Positions 27,481-36,145 of a stretch of DNA of 36,168 bases are shown here, in pieces. The stretch's first letter is position 1. The number at the start of each line of letters is the position of its first letter. The stretch spans positions 1 to 36,168 of the forward strand of contig JAFVCB010000033.1 of NCBI GenBank assembly GCA_017479555.1, in the 5' to 3' direction. The position numbers were made by a program, and so were the translations under genes. The stretch comes from Bacteroidaceae bacterium. Its GTDB lineage: Bacteria; Bacteroidota; Bacteroidia; Bacteroidales; Bacteroidaceae. The notes below the pieces were generated by a model. The model was not told the DNA's origin and ran no database searches. It saw nothing but the letters and a program-made list of their open reading frames with translations.

Positions 27481-29805
27481 ATGAAATCTTATTTCAAACA
27501 GATTTTTCGGGGAGCATTCCTATGCTTGCTTTGTTTCACATGCTCTATAACCTGCTTCGCTCAAGGCGTAGCAGACTTGCCTGCTGTCGAAGATGGGCTA
27601 CAAGTAGCACCGCTCAGCGAAATGGACTTGACTAAGACCATTTGTGGATGGGGTACTGTTCAAGCAAACAAATCCATCGATGGGCATACATTGACACTCG
27701 CTGGTGTCAGCTACGCAAATGGTGTTGGCACACATGCTGACGCGCAGATTGTCGTAAAACTCAATGGCAGTGCCTTGCGTTTCAGATGCGTTTTGGGAAT
27801 TGATGACGAAACCAATGGAGAAGGCGAAGTGAATTATACCTTTACTGGACAAGGCGAAAACGGATTGAGAACAACGCTCCAAGCTGGTGTTATCAAAGGT
27901 GGAGCTACACCTGTGGACATCGATCTCGATGTGAACGGCTTCAAATACCTATTTATGGACTTCCACCAAGGCGAGAACGATTGGAACGACCACATAGATT
28001 TGGCAAATGCCCGTCTGCTGTGGAATGACGATGAGGGTGCGGCTTCTTCTCCTTTTATCGTGTCAAAAACCGAGGTAGGGCAAGGTTTAGCTTGTGCCAC
28101 AAGGATGTTTTCGCAGCCTGGTGTATGCTACATGCATCGATTAAGAGCTACTAACCCAACGGCTTCTATTGAGGTGGAAGCTCTACCCGAGGGACTCTCC
28201 TGGAATGCGCGCAAAAAACGCGTTGAAGGAATCATTCAAGATGAAGGGGAATATCATTATATCGTGCGTGTCAACGATGGAGACGACCTCAAAACCGACA
28301 CAATAAGTTTGCTTGTCAGCCGTTCGCTTGTTCAGCCCGTACCCTTCATGGGATGGCTATCGTGGAATGTTTTTGAAGAGGAGATTGATGAAGAGAAGAT
28401 GCTTGCCGTAGCTCAGGCTGCAAAGGCTTACGGACTGGACACACTGGGTTATCGCTATTTATGTTTGGACGATTGGTGGCATAGCAGTTCGTCTCGTCCT
28501 GAAGGTGGTCTTCCCGACTACGACCACACCAAGTTCCCTCACGGACTAACCTGGCTTGCAGACAGCCTGCATCGCATGGGTTTCAAAATAGGCATTTATA
28601 GTGATGCTGCCACACGAACCTGCGCAGGTGCTTTTGGCTCGTATGGTTACGAAGAAGCCGATGCGCGTCAATATGCAGCTTGGGGTATGGACTTGCTTAA
28701 ATATGACTATTGCGGAGCTCCCACTGCGACAGAAGAAGCCATACGCCGATATACCACGATGGGCAACGCTCTTCAAAATAGTGGACGTGACATCCTCTTT
28801 TACATCTGCGAATGGGGACCTCGCGAACCTTGGAAATGGGGCAGCGAGGCAGGTGGCACGTGTTGGCGTACCACCTACGACAGTCGCGACTTTTGGGACT
28901 GGGGAAACAAAGCTGATGGCGGACATATAGGAGCTATGCAGGGCTACGATGGCAACAAACATTTGTGGGCTTATGGTGGAGTAAATCGCTTCAACGACGC
29001 TGACATGATGATGGTAGGACTGCATGGCACGGGTAAATCCTCCAGTTTTGACTATGCATCCTATTTGAGCATGACAGGAGAAAGCAGCTATACAGGTATG
29101 ACCACTGAGGAATATCAGAGCCAGTTCTCTCTATGGGCTATGATGGCTTCGCCACTCACACTATCGTTTGACCTCCGAAAGATTTCTAAGTCTGACCTAC
29201 GCATCATTTCAAATACTGAAATGATAGCTATCAATCAAGACTTGATGGGTCAGCAAGCCGAGGTTGTTTGCGACACCGTCATAGGTCGCAGCTCTACGGC
29301 TTGTGCCTATGAGGTTTTGGTCAAGGAGTTAGAGAACGGAGATGTGGCCTGCGCTATATTAAATCGTGGCAACTATCGTAGGGCTATAACCATCACACCC
29401 GCGCTCTTGGGCTTAGACGAGGGTGAGAGCTATATATTCCACGATGTTTGGGGTGTAACCAAAGAGGATAGCATAGTGGGAGATGCAGGATTGAACGTGT
29501 ATGTCAGCAAGCATCAAACTCGTGTGTTCCGCATTTCTCGCACAACACCCACTTCTACCCGTATGGCAACGCTCGAAGCCCCCTCTAAACAACTCAAGAT
29601 ACAACTCAAACGTGGCCGAGCTATTGTCAAGACAAACGATGCCCTGCCTAAACGTATCACCGTGAGCGATGCTACAGGACATGTCGTGACAGCAATCAGT
29701 TCGTCACAACGCGATGTAACGATAGATTTACCTTCCGAGAAAGGGGTTTATATCGTAAATGTCGTGAGTGGTGCGCATGTGCGCAGCGTAAAGCTCAAGA
29801 TATAG
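27481..29805 (+). CDS. Glycoside hydrolase family 27 alpha-galactosidase with NPCBM and putative type IX sorting domain
   Basis: A 774-residue exported enzyme that should remove alpha-linked galactose. In order: signal peptide (cleavage after CFA, residue 27); an NPCBM-type carbohydrate-binding domain, about 45-185 (GVSYANGVGTHADAQIVVKL); a small Ig-like domain (about 195-280); the GH27 barrel from about 285 (GWLSWN at 291-296), with nucleophile D409 in LLKYDYCG and the acid/base Asp in the FNDADMMMVG segment (D506/D508); and an antiparallel beta domain. The last 75 or so residues (ITVSDATGHVV, then KGVYIVNVVSG, ending VKLKI) look like a type A sorting domain of the type IX secretion system, which would place it at the cell surface. 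It is first in a plus-strand series with pyrE 61 bases on. Activity on related alpha-sugars is possible. Confidence 0.92.
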   Translation: MKSYFKQIFRGAFLCLLCFTCSITCFAQGVADLPAVEDGLQVAPLSEMDLTKTICGWGTVQANKSIDGHTLTLAGVSYANGVGTHADAQIVVKLNGSALRFRCVLGIDDETNGEGEVNYTFTGQGENGLRTTLQAGVIKGGATPVDIDLDVNGFKYLFMDFHQGENDWNDHIDLANARLLWNDDEGAASSPFIVSKTEVGQGLACATRMFSQPGVCYMHRLRATNPTASIEVEALPEGLSWNARKKRVEGIIQDEGEYHYIVRVNDGDDLKTDTISLLVSRSLVQPVPFMGWLSWNVFEEEIDEEKMLAVAQAAKAYGLDTLGYRYLCLDDWWHSSSSRPEGGLPDYDHTKFPHGLTWLADSLHRMGFKIGIYSDAATRTCAGAFGSYGYEEADARQYAAWGMDLLKYDYCGAPTATEEAIRRYTTMGNALQNSGRDILFYICEWGPREPWKWGSEAGGTCWRTTYDSRDFWDWGNKADGGHIGAMQGYDGNKHLWAYGGVNRFNDADMMMVGLHGTGKSSSFDYASYLSMTGESSYTGMTTEEYQSQFSLWAMMASPLTLSFDLRKISKSDLRIISNTEMIAINQDLMGQQAEVVCDTVIGRSSTACAYEVLVKELENGDVACAILNRGNYRRAITITPALLGLDEGESYIFHDVWGVTKEDSIVGDAGLNVYVSKHQTRVFRISRTTPTSTRMATLEAPSKQLKIQLKRGRAIVKTNDALPKRITVSDATGHVVTAISSSQRDVTIDLPSEKGVYIVNVVSGAHVRSVKLKI

Positions 29806-29866
29806 GAAACTCATTGTTTCTTCTCGCTTACACCTATTCCATATTTATATACGTATTCGACAAACT

Positions 29867-30493
29867 ATGAAAACAACTTTTGCGCAGAAACTAATTGAAG
29901 CTGGTGCAGTACGCTTAAGTCCTGCAAAACCTTTCACTTGGGCCAGCGGATGGCACTCACCTATCTACTGTGACAATCGTCGATTGTTGTCTTTTCCCGA
30001 TGTTCGCTCTTTTGTCAAAGACGGTTTAGTGGCTCTCGTTCGTCAACATTTTGCCGATGCAGAGGTCATCGCAGGTGTAGCTACTGGAGCTATTGCTATG
30101 GGAGCTTTGGTGGCTGACGTATTGGAGAAGCCGTTTGTCTATGTACGTCCCAAACCGAAAGACCATGGTATGGGAAATCAGATAGAAGGCCGTCTGCCCG
30201 AAAATGCCAGTGTTGTAGTTGTCGAAGACCTCATCTCAACAGGCATGAGCAGTCTGAAAGCCGTGGATGCCCTTCGCGCTGCTGGTGCAAACATTAAGGG
30301 CATGGTAGCCAGCTTTACCTACGACTTCCCTATAGCCAAAGAGGCTTTTGAGTCGGCTCAAGTAGAACTCTACACGCTCTCTGACTACCCTCACGTCTTA
30401 GCCTATGCGCTGCAGAATGGAGATATCACGTCCGAACAACAAGCCATACTTTCCCAATGGCGCGACAATCCTGCCGAATGGGGAAAAGAATAG
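29867..30493 (+). CDS. pyrE: Orotate phosphoribosyltransferase
   Basis: A 208-residue enzyme that joins orotate to PRPP to form OMP, the fifth step of pyrimidine synthesis. The N-terminal blocks FTWASGWHSPIYCDNRRLLS and VIAGVATGAIAMGALVAD are typical, and the PRPP-binding loop is VVVVEDLISTGMSSLKAVD. The YVRPKPKDHGMGNQIEG segment carries the flexible loop. It is followed after 74 bases by the SRPBCC-like gene, an arrangement often seen in Bacteroidales. No pyrimidine attenuator is evident in the 61-base gap before it, so it may be read from the alpha-galactosidase promoter. Confidence 0.95.
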   Translation: MKTTFAQKLIEAGAVRLSPAKPFTWASGWHSPIYCDNRRLLSFPDVRSFVKDGLVALVRQHFADAEVIAGVATGAIAMGALVADVLEKPFVYVRPKPKDHGMGNQIEGRLPENASVVVVEDLISTGMSSLKAVDALRAAGANIKGMVASFTYDFPIAKEAFESAQVELYTLSDYPHVLAYALQNGDITSEQQAILSQWRDNPAEWGKE

Positions 30494-30567
30494 GCCAACC
30501 CTGCGAAAACTCATCCACACTAACGACAAGATTGAATAAAAAACACTTCTTATACACCTAAGACATT

Positions 30568-31026
30568 ATGCAAAGCTACAAAAGCGAACTTCATGCCGTT
30601 TCACATCCTGTGAACATCGCCTTTGAACGTCTCTCCGACCTCACCGTTTTGGCTAATCTCAAAGAAAAGTTGAATAGCCCAGAAGCCACTTCTAAACTGG
30701 AACAAATTCCAGAGACATACCGTGGCACGGTGAAGTCCACGCTCGAAGCCATCAAATGTGACAAAGATAGCCTAAGCGTACAGAGTCCCTTGGGCGCTAT
30801 CACGCTTCGCATCATTGAGCGCAAAGCACCAAACTTGGTACGTCTACAAGCCGAAAACGCACCTATTCCACTTGGCATGACGCTAAACCTCTCTGCAGAT
30901 GGCGAACAAACCTCGAAGCTGCAAGTAGTCATTGAGGCCGAAGTCAACATGTTCATGCGCGGCATGGTTTCTGGCCCTCTCAGTAAGGCCGCAGAAGGCT
31001 TAGCCTCTGTGCTGGCAATGGTTTAA
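30568..31026 (+). CDS. SRPBCC-like (polyketide cyclase-type) small protein
   Basis: A 152-residue soluble protein without signal peptide or membrane segment. Its pattern (N-terminal strand MQSYKSELHAVSHPVNIAFERLSDL, alternating strands, and a long C-terminal helix) fits the START/SRPBCC fold, a helix-grip hydrophobic-ligand pocket. A companion of this kind next to pyrE is conserved in Bacteroidales, where it is annotated only as SRPBCC or hypothetical. No catalytic residue can be named. It follows pyrE by 74 bases on the same strand. Function unknown. Confidence 0.75.
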   Translation: MQSYKSELHAVSHPVNIAFERLSDLTVLANLKEKLNSPEATSKLEQIPETYRGTVKSTLEAIKCDKDSLSVQSPLGAITLRIIERKAPNLVRLQAENAPIPLGMTLNLSADGEQTSKLQVVIEAEVNMFMRGMVSGPLSKAAEGLASVLAMV

Positions 31027-31106
31027 CTGTGTCGCGGAGAGCCAAAGTCTGCGTTAAAGCAAACTGTTGTAATCCACCCTAACCATCTACTTCCCGCAAA
31101 GTCACG

Positions 31107-31661
31107 ATGTCTCACTGGTATCAGAAAACCTCTCTCCTGCTTGCTGCAATCACGTTGCTGCTCTGTGGGTGCAACGATGATAGCATCCAAGACACATATA
31201 GTCGATTGGCAGCCAACTTTGAGTTTCGCTATTGTGCCACTGTGCCGCAGATGCGAGGGGCTCTATCTGGTAGCCCAGGCAGTTTCTTCACCGTACGACT
31301 GGCCAACACCAATTATGTGATTACCTCAAACGACAATCTTGCCAATCCGTACTACTATACCAAGAACGATGTAGACAACAGATTGCTTTACCTCTGTCGT
31401 GCAGGATTTATAATAGGAACTCCTGTACTCTCCTCTTCGCTTGAAGCCTACGATTTGGCCTGTCCCAATTGCTACTTGACACTCGTCAGTCGCCCGCTGG
31501 AGTTTGAGAGTCGCACCTTGCTACGCTGTACGCGATGTCAATGCGCTTACAGTTTAGACGATGCACAAGGCATCTTGGTGGAAGGGAAAAGCTCGGCACG
31601 CGTACTGATGCGCTACCACGTGCAATACGATGGCATGAACTATCTCTCTGTTCGCAATTAG
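31107..31661 (+). CDS. Rieske-like lipoprotein with cysteine clusters
   Basis: A 184-residue protein with a lipoprotein signal (LLLCGC, lipidated Cys22). The C-terminal half resembles a Rieske domain layout: AYDLACPNC (C119, C122), then LLRCTRCQCAYSL (C141, C144, C146), then a tail LMRYHVQYDGMNYLSV like the final strands of Rieske proteins. A true Rieske centre uses Cys-x-His and Cys-x2-His; here the His positions are Cys, so zinc or a different metal is more likely than a [2Fe-2S] cluster. It starts 80 bases after the SRPBCC-like gene and is last before the rpsO promoter. I do not know its role; similar hypothetical lipoproteins occur in Bacteroidales. Confidence 0.75.
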   Translation: MSHWYQKTSLLLAAITLLLCGCNDDSIQDTYSRLAANFEFRYCATVPQMRGALSGSPGSFFTVRLANTNYVITSNDNLANPYYYTKNDVDNRLLYLCRAGFIIGTPVLSSSLEAYDLACPNCYLTLVSRPLEFESRTLLRCTRCQCAYSLDDAQGILVEGKSSARVLMRYHVQYDGMNYLSVRN

Positions 31662-31766
31662 GTCTCACATCGTTTACAGCGCACCTCACTTTTGGCATCA
31701 TTGGCACGGAATACAGTCGTTTTTTTCGTCTATTACTCCATATAGGTACAAAAAACGTAGGAAATA

Positions 31767-31798
31767 TTTGCCTTATTAAGCAATTCCATATAATTTTG
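31767..31798 (+). promoter_or_regulatory. Promoter of rpsO
   Basis: TTTG at 31767-31770, a 20-base spacer and TAATTTTG at 31791-31798 match the Bacteroidetes consensus exactly. The start near 31805 gives a leader of about 62 bases before the ATG at 31867, which may hold the S15 autoregulatory site known in other bacteria; no specific fold was confirmed. Confidence 0.7.
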
Positions 31799-31866
31799 CC
31801 CCGCTTTCTGCCAAAGGAAGCTATAAATCTTTATCTTTTTTACAAACATTTTTATTTTCTTCATCT

Positions 31867-32136
31867 ATGTACTTAGATTCAGCGAAGAAGCAAGAGATCT
31901 TTGGCAAGTACGGAAAGTCTAACACGGATACTGGTTCCGCTGAGAGCCAGATAGCCTTGTTTTCCCACCGTATTGCCCATTTGACGGAGCATGTCAAGGC
32001 CAACCGTAAAGATCATAGGACAGAACGGGCCTTGGTGATGTTGGTTGGTAAGCGTCGTGCGCTGCTCAACTACCTCAAGCACAAGGACATCGAGCGCTAT
32101 CGCGCCATCATCAAAGCCCTAGGCCTGCGCAAATAA
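31867..32136 (+). CDS. rpsO: 30S ribosomal protein S15
   Basis: The 89-residue S15 protein, which binds 16S rRNA early in assembly and contacts the large subunit. The sequence matches the family throughout: NTDTGSAESQIALFSHRI, LTEHVKANRKDHRTERAL, MLVGKRRALLNYL and YRAIIKALGLRK. Length is standard. It is flanked by its own consensus promoter and a strong terminator (32168-32203), so it is a single-gene unit. Confidence 0.98.
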   Translation: MYLDSAKKQEIFGKYGKSNTDTGSAESQIALFSHRIAHLTEHVKANRKDHRTERALVMLVGKRRALLNYLKHKDIERYRAIIKALGLRK

Positions 32137-32167
32137 AAAAAATTGCGCTTTTAGCTCAAAAAGCTAC

Positions 32168-32203
32168 AAACCGCTGCAAAAACATACCTTGCAGCGGTTT
32201 TTC
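32168..32203 (+). terminator. Intrinsic terminator after rpsO
   Basis: A perfect 12-base stem (32168-32179 with 32189-32200, arm AAACCGCTGCAA, 9-base loop) ends in a T-run to 32203. It lies 31 bases after the rpsO stop. Confidence 0.85.
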
Positions 32204-32213
32204 TTGTGTTAAA

Positions 32214-32245
32214 TTTGCTAAAAAACAGAAAAAAGCCTACCTTTG
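32214..32245 (+). promoter_or_regulatory. Promoter of the fumarate reductase operon
   Basis: TTTG at 32214-32217, a 20-base spacer and TACCTTTG at 32238-32245 match the consensus. The start near 32252 gives a leader of about 105 bases containing two small hairpins: TCCTTA/TAAGGA (32263-32268 with 32273-32278) and ATGTGCAAA/TTTGCACAT (32283-32291 with 32296-32304). Confidence 0.7.
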
Positions 32246-32357
32246 CCGCCTACTGGTGGATATCCTTATAAATAAGGAACAAATGTGCAAAACGATTTGC
32301 ACATATCAGATATAGCAATTAACTCATTCAATCACACTCTAAACCTCTTAAAAGCTT

Positions 32358-33050
32358 ATGTGGTTATGTAATTCTTCTGTAGGCAGAAAAGTGGTGATGT
32401 CAGTAACTGGTCTCGCGCTGGTACTGTTTCTTACTTTCCATGCTTGCATGAATGTTGTAGCTATCTTCTCCGAAGAAGGCTACAATGCCATTTGTGAATT
32501 TCTTGGCTCCAATTGGTATGCCGTGGCAGGCACCGTAGCCTTGGGAGCCTTGGTGGCAATTCACTTTATTTTTGCCATCATCTTGACCCTTCAAAATCGT
32601 AAGGCACGCGGTCAAAATCGCTATGCCGTTACAGCTAAGCCCGACAAAGTGGAATGGACCAGCCAAAACATGTTTGTCCTGGGCTTAATCGTGGTAATCG
32701 GCTTGCTGCTCCACCTCTACAACTTCTGGTGGAACATGATGGCTGCCGAACTGTTTGACTTACAACCTTTGGCTCACAGACCCAGCGATGGATATGCTTG
32801 GATTTCTGACGTATTCAGCAATCCCGTCTTCTTCGTACTCTATCTGATATGGTTCTGTGCGATCTGGCTTCACCTCACACACGGAATCTGGAGCGGCTTG
32901 CAAACATTGGGCGCAAGCGGAAAGACATGGTTCAAACGCATCAAATGTATCAGCTGGATTTGGAGTACGCTCGTCATCCTCATGTTCGTAGCTGTTGCTG
33001 TCTTCTTCTTTGCAAAAAGTATCATCGCACCAAATCTCATCTCCCTTTAA
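32358..33050 (+). CDS. sdhC: Succinate dehydrogenase/fumarate reductase cytochrome b subunit
   Basis: A 230-residue inner-membrane protein with five hydrophobic helices that anchors the complex, binds quinone and carries two haems b in this (Wolinella-type, single-anchor) class. Candidate haem ligands lie in the helices: H28 in LTFHACMN, H69 in AIHFIF, H119 in LLHLYNF, and H172/H175 in LHLTHGIWSG. One anchor gene instead of an sdhC/sdhD pair is the Bacteroidetes arrangement. The flavoprotein gene starts 12 bases after it. In an anaerobe the complex mainly reduces fumarate to succinate with menaquinol. It has a consensus promoter and a structured leader. Confidence 0.95.
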   Translation: MWLCNSSVGRKVVMSVTGLALVLFLTFHACMNVVAIFSEEGYNAICEFLGSNWYAVAGTVALGALVAIHFIFAIILTLQNRKARGQNRYAVTAKPDKVEWTSQNMFVLGLIVVIGLLLHLYNFWWNMMAAELFDLQPLAHRPSDGYAWISDVFSNPVFFVLYLIWFCAIWLHLTHGIWSGLQTLGASGKTWFKRIKCISWIWSTLVILMFVAVAVFFFAKSIIAPNLISL

Positions 33051-33062
33051 CGGACTATAACT

Positions 33063-35009
33063 ATGGCTACACTTAATTCTCGAATACCTGAAGGTCCTAT
33101 TGCTGAAAAATGGACAAACTTCAAGGCCCACCAAAAACTCGTTAACCCTAAGAACAAGCGTAAACTCGATGTCATCATCGTTGGTACAGGTTTGGCAGGT
33201 GCCAGTGCGGCTGCCTCTTTGGGTGAGATGGGCTTCCATGTTCTCAACTTCTGTATACAAGACTCTCCTCGTCGCGCACACTCCATCGCTGCACAGGGTG
33301 GTATCAACGCCGCTAAGAACTATCAAAACGATGGCGACTCAGTATATCGCCTATTCTATGATACGGTGAAAGGTGGTGACTATCGTGCACGCGAGGCCAA
33401 CGTATACCGTTTGGCCGAAGTGAGTGCCAACATCATAGACCAGTGCGTGGCACAGGGTGTTCCTTTTGCACGCGAATACGGCGGCATGTTGGCCAACCGC
33501 TCATTTGGTGGCGCACAGGTGAGCCGCACATTCTACGCCAAGGGACAGACAGGACAGCAATTGCTGCTCGGCGCATACAGCAGTCTGATGTGTCAAGTAA
33601 ACAAAGGCACTGTAGAGCTCTACACGCGCTACGAAATGCTCGATGTAGTCATCGTGGATGGACGTGCTCGTGGTATCATTGCGCGCAACCTCGTATCAGG
33701 TAAACTCGAACGCTTCAGCGCAAACGCTGTAGTCATCGCCACTGGCGGTTACGGCAACACTTACTTCCTCAGCACCAACGCCATGGGATGTAACTGCTCT
33801 GCTGCCATTGCTACCTATCGTAAGGGTGCACTCTTTGCCAACCCCTCGTACGTGCAAATTCACCCCACTTGCATTCCCGTACACGGCGACAAGCAGTCTA
33901 AACTCACGCTGATGTCCGAGTCTTTGCGTAACGATGGACGCATCTGGGTACCTAAGAAATTGGAGGATGCTCAGAAGCTACAACGCGGAGAAATCCAAGG
34001 AAAAGACATCCCCGAAGAAGACCGCGACTACTACCTCGAGCGTCGTTACCCTGCATTCGGCAACCTCGTACCTCGCGACGTGGCTTCTCGTGCAGCCAAA
34101 GAGCGTTGCGACAAAGGCTTCGGTGTGAACAACACTGGACTGGCCGTATTCCTCGACTTCTCGCAAGCCATCAAAGACTTCGGTCGAAAAGAGATCGAAG
34201 CACGCTATGGTAACCTCTTCGACATGTACGAAGAAATCACCGACGAAAGTCCCTACGAGACTCCGATGCAAATCTTCCCTGCCGTACACTACACCATGGG
34301 TGGTATTTGGGTAGACTACGAACTCATGACCACCATCAATGGTCTCTTCGCTATCGGTGAGTGCAACTTCTCTGACCATGGAGCAAACCGTCTCGGTGCT
34401 TCTGCACTGATGCAGGGCTTAGCTGATGGATATTTCGTATTGCCCTACACCATCCAGAACTACTTAGCAGACCAAGCCATCTGGCCCAAGCTGCCCACGA
34501 CTCTTCCCGAATTTGATGAAGCCGAGAAGCAAGTGCAAGGCCGCATAGACCGTCTCTTTGCCATCAACGGCAAACGTTCCGTAGATAGCATACACAAGGA
34601 ATTGGGTCATATCATGTGGGAACACGTAGGTATGGGACGCACCAAGCAAGGACTCGAAGAAGGCATCAAACTCATCAGCGAACTACGTAAGGAATTCTAC
34701 GAGAACCTGCGTGTTCCAGGCACACAAGAAGGTGTCAACGTAGAGCTCGAGAAAGCACTCCGCCTCGAAGACTTCCTCCTCATGGGACAGTTGGTTGCCA
34801 ACGATGCCCTGCATCGTGAAGAAAGTTGCGGTGGTCACTTCCGTGAAGAGCACCAGACCGAAGAAGGCGAGGCCAAGCGCGACGACGAAAACTTCTTCTA
34901 CGTAGGATGCTGGGAGTATCAAGGCAGCGACGATGCCAAACCCACACTCTCTAAGGAGCCTCTGAGCTACGAGATCATCAAAGTTCAAACCCGTAACTAT
35001 AAGAACTAA
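33063..35009 (+). CDS. frdA: Fumarate reductase/succinate dehydrogenase flavoprotein subunit
   Basis: A 648-residue catalytic subunit that interconverts fumarate and succinate. The FAD-binding segment [20 protein letters not shown] begins near residue 37; H73 in [13 protein letters not shown] is the site of covalent FAD attachment by family analogy. Other blocks are [33 protein letters not shown] (substrate His) and [19 protein letters not shown]. It is the long Bacteroidetes/epsilonproteobacterial form. It sits between the membrane anchor and the iron-sulfur subunit, with gaps of 12 and 4 bases, so translation is probably coupled. Confidence 0.97.
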   Translation: MATLNSRIPEGPIAEKWTNFKAHQKLVNPKNKRKLDVIIVGTGLAGASAAASLGEMGFHVLNFCIQDSPRRAHSIAAQGGINAAKNYQNDGDSVYRLFYDTVKGGDYRAREANVYRLAEVSANIIDQCVAQGVPFAREYGGMLANRSFGGAQVSRTFYAKGQTGQQLLLGAYSSLMCQVNKGTVELYTRYEMLDVVIVDGRARGIIARNLVSGKLERFSANAVVIATGGYGNTYFLSTNAMGCNCSAAIATYRKGALFANPSYVQIHPTCIPVHGDKQSKLTLMSESLRNDGRIWVPKKLEDAQKLQRGEIQGKDIPEEDRDYYLERRYPAFGNLVPRDVASRAAKERCDKGFGVNNTGLAVFLDFSQAIKDFGRKEIEARYGNLFDMYEEITDESPYETPMQIFPAVHYTMGGIWVDYELMTTINGLFAIGECNFSDHGANRLGASALMQGLADGYFVLPYTIQNYLADQAIWPKLPTTLPEFDEAEKQVQGRIDRLFAINGKRSVDSIHKELGHIMWEHVGMGRTKQGLEEGIKLISELRKEFYENLRVPGTQEGVNVELEKALRLEDFLLMGQLVANDALHREESCGGHFREEHQTEEGEAKRDDENFFYVGCWEYQGSDDAKPTLSKEPLSYEIIKVQTRNYKN

Positions 35010-35013
35010 AAAA

Positions 35014-35772
35014 ATGGCAAAAAATATTTCCTTTACTATTCGCTACTGGAAGCAAAATGGTCCTAAAGATGCGGGGCACTTCGATGAGCGTGAGATGCAC
35101 GACATACCCGATGACACCAGCTTCCTTGAGATGCTCGATATCCTCAATGAGCAACTCATAGAAGACGGCCAAGAGCCGTTTACATTCGACCACGACTGTC
35201 GCGAGGGAATTTGTGGTATGTGTTCGCTCTATATCAACGGCACTCCTCACGGAAAGACAGAGCGTGGTGCTACAACCTGTCAGCTCTATATGCGTCGCTT
35301 CAATGATGGAGACGTCATCACCGTAGAGCCTTGGCGCAGTGCCGCTTTCCCTGTCATCAAAGACTGCATGGTAGACCGCAGTGCTTTCGACAAGATACAA
35401 GCCGCAGGCGGATACACCACCATCCGTACTGGTCAGGCACAAGATGCCAATGCAATTCTGATCCCCAAGGAGGACGCTGACGAGGCAATGGACTGCGCTA
35501 CATGCATCGGTTGTGGTGCCTGCGTAGCAGCCTGCAAGAATGGTTCGGCCATGCTCTTTGTAAGCTCCAAGGTATCACAGTTTGCATTACTTCCACAGGG
35601 ACGCGTCGAAGCCGCCAAGCGCGCCAAAGCCATGGTAGCTAAGATGGACGAACTCGGATTCGGAAACTGCACCAACACACGTGCCTGCGAAGCCGTTTGT
35701 CCCAAGAACGAAACCATAGCAAACATCGCACGCCTCAACCGCGAGTTCCTCAAAGCCAAACTCGCAGACTAA
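35014..35772 (+). CDS. frdB: Fumarate reductase/succinate dehydrogenase iron-sulfur subunit
   Basis: A 252-residue electron-transfer subunit with three clusters. The [2Fe-2S] ligands are C62, C67, C70 and C89 ([10 protein letters not shown] ... TTCQL). The [4Fe-4S] motif is [10 protein letters not shown] (C161, C164, C167). The [3Fe-4S] cysteines come from C170 or C174 together with C219, C225 and C229 ([12 protein letters not shown]). All ligands are present. It starts four bases after frdA and is the last gene of the operon, with a stem-loop at 35829-35864 beyond it. Confidence 0.97.
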   Translation: MAKNISFTIRYWKQNGPKDAGHFDEREMHDIPDDTSFLEMLDILNEQLIEDGQEPFTFDHDCREGICGMCSLYINGTPHGKTERGATTCQLYMRRFNDGDVITVEPWRSAAFPVIKDCMVDRSAFDKIQAAGGYTTIRTGQAQDANAILIPKEDADEAMDCATCIGCGACVAACKNGSAMLFVSSKVSQFALLPQGRVEAAKRAKAMVAKMDELGFGNCTNTRACEAVCPKNETIANIARLNREFLKAKLAD

Positions 35773-35828
35773 GGTTCAGCCATCAAACACAGAGAAACAG
35801 CCTCTAATAGGCCGCGTTCTCTATTTCT

Positions 35829-35864
35829 CACAAAGCCTCGACCCATCAGCGTCGAGGCTTTGTG
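35829..35864 (+). terminator. Stem-loop after the fumarate reductase operon
   Basis: A perfect 14-base inverted repeat (35829-35842 with 35851-35864, arm CACAAAGCCTCGAC, 8-base loop) lies 56 bases after frdB. There is no T-run after it, so it may end transcription with help or protect the mRNA 3' end. Confidence 0.6.
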
Positions 35865-36110
35865 CGATAAGTATAAGCCGTTCCTTGTCCCAAGACTACA
35901 CGTGTAAGAAATAAGATGGCTCACACCCCAAAAAAACTTTTAGCGGACAGCAATAAGATTTTAACCCAAATCGTGTCATTAGGGTTTAATGAAGAGGCAA
36001 CTAATCCTCAACGAATTCCCAATAGCCATTTCCTGACTTCGGCGGTTTTAACATTTCCAGAGGTTGAACCCAGTTGAAACCCCGATAAATAGGGCGTTTT
36101 GCTCGGTGAC

Positions 36111-36141
36111 TTGGGTGACTTGGAAATTTTGCGTACCTTTG
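36111..36141 (+). promoter_or_regulatory. Promoter-like sequence at the right edge
   Basis: TTG at 36111-36113, a 20-base spacer and TACCTTTG at 36134-36141 fit the consensus. The predicted start is at or next to the ATG at 36146, implying a nearly leaderless message. Confidence 0.45.
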
Positions 36142-36145
36142 GGGT

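Larger units (their letters stand above)
35773..36145. other. Intergenic region after frdB
   Basis: 373 bases without a gene. It contains the operon stem-loop (35829-35864) and, near the right end, tandem 9-base repeats GGTGACTTG (36105-36113 and 36114-36122) overlapping a promoter-like sequence (36111-36141). The stretch from about 35930 is A/T-richer and may contain the left end of an insertion sequence; no target duplication or terminal repeat can be tested because the window ends. Confidence 0.45.

Noticed and set aside
31661..31866. Possible riboswitch or structured RNA upstream of rpsO.
   Set aside because: The promoter lies late in this gap, and I could not draw a stable conserved fold in the 62-base leader; S15 autoregulation is only a possibility.
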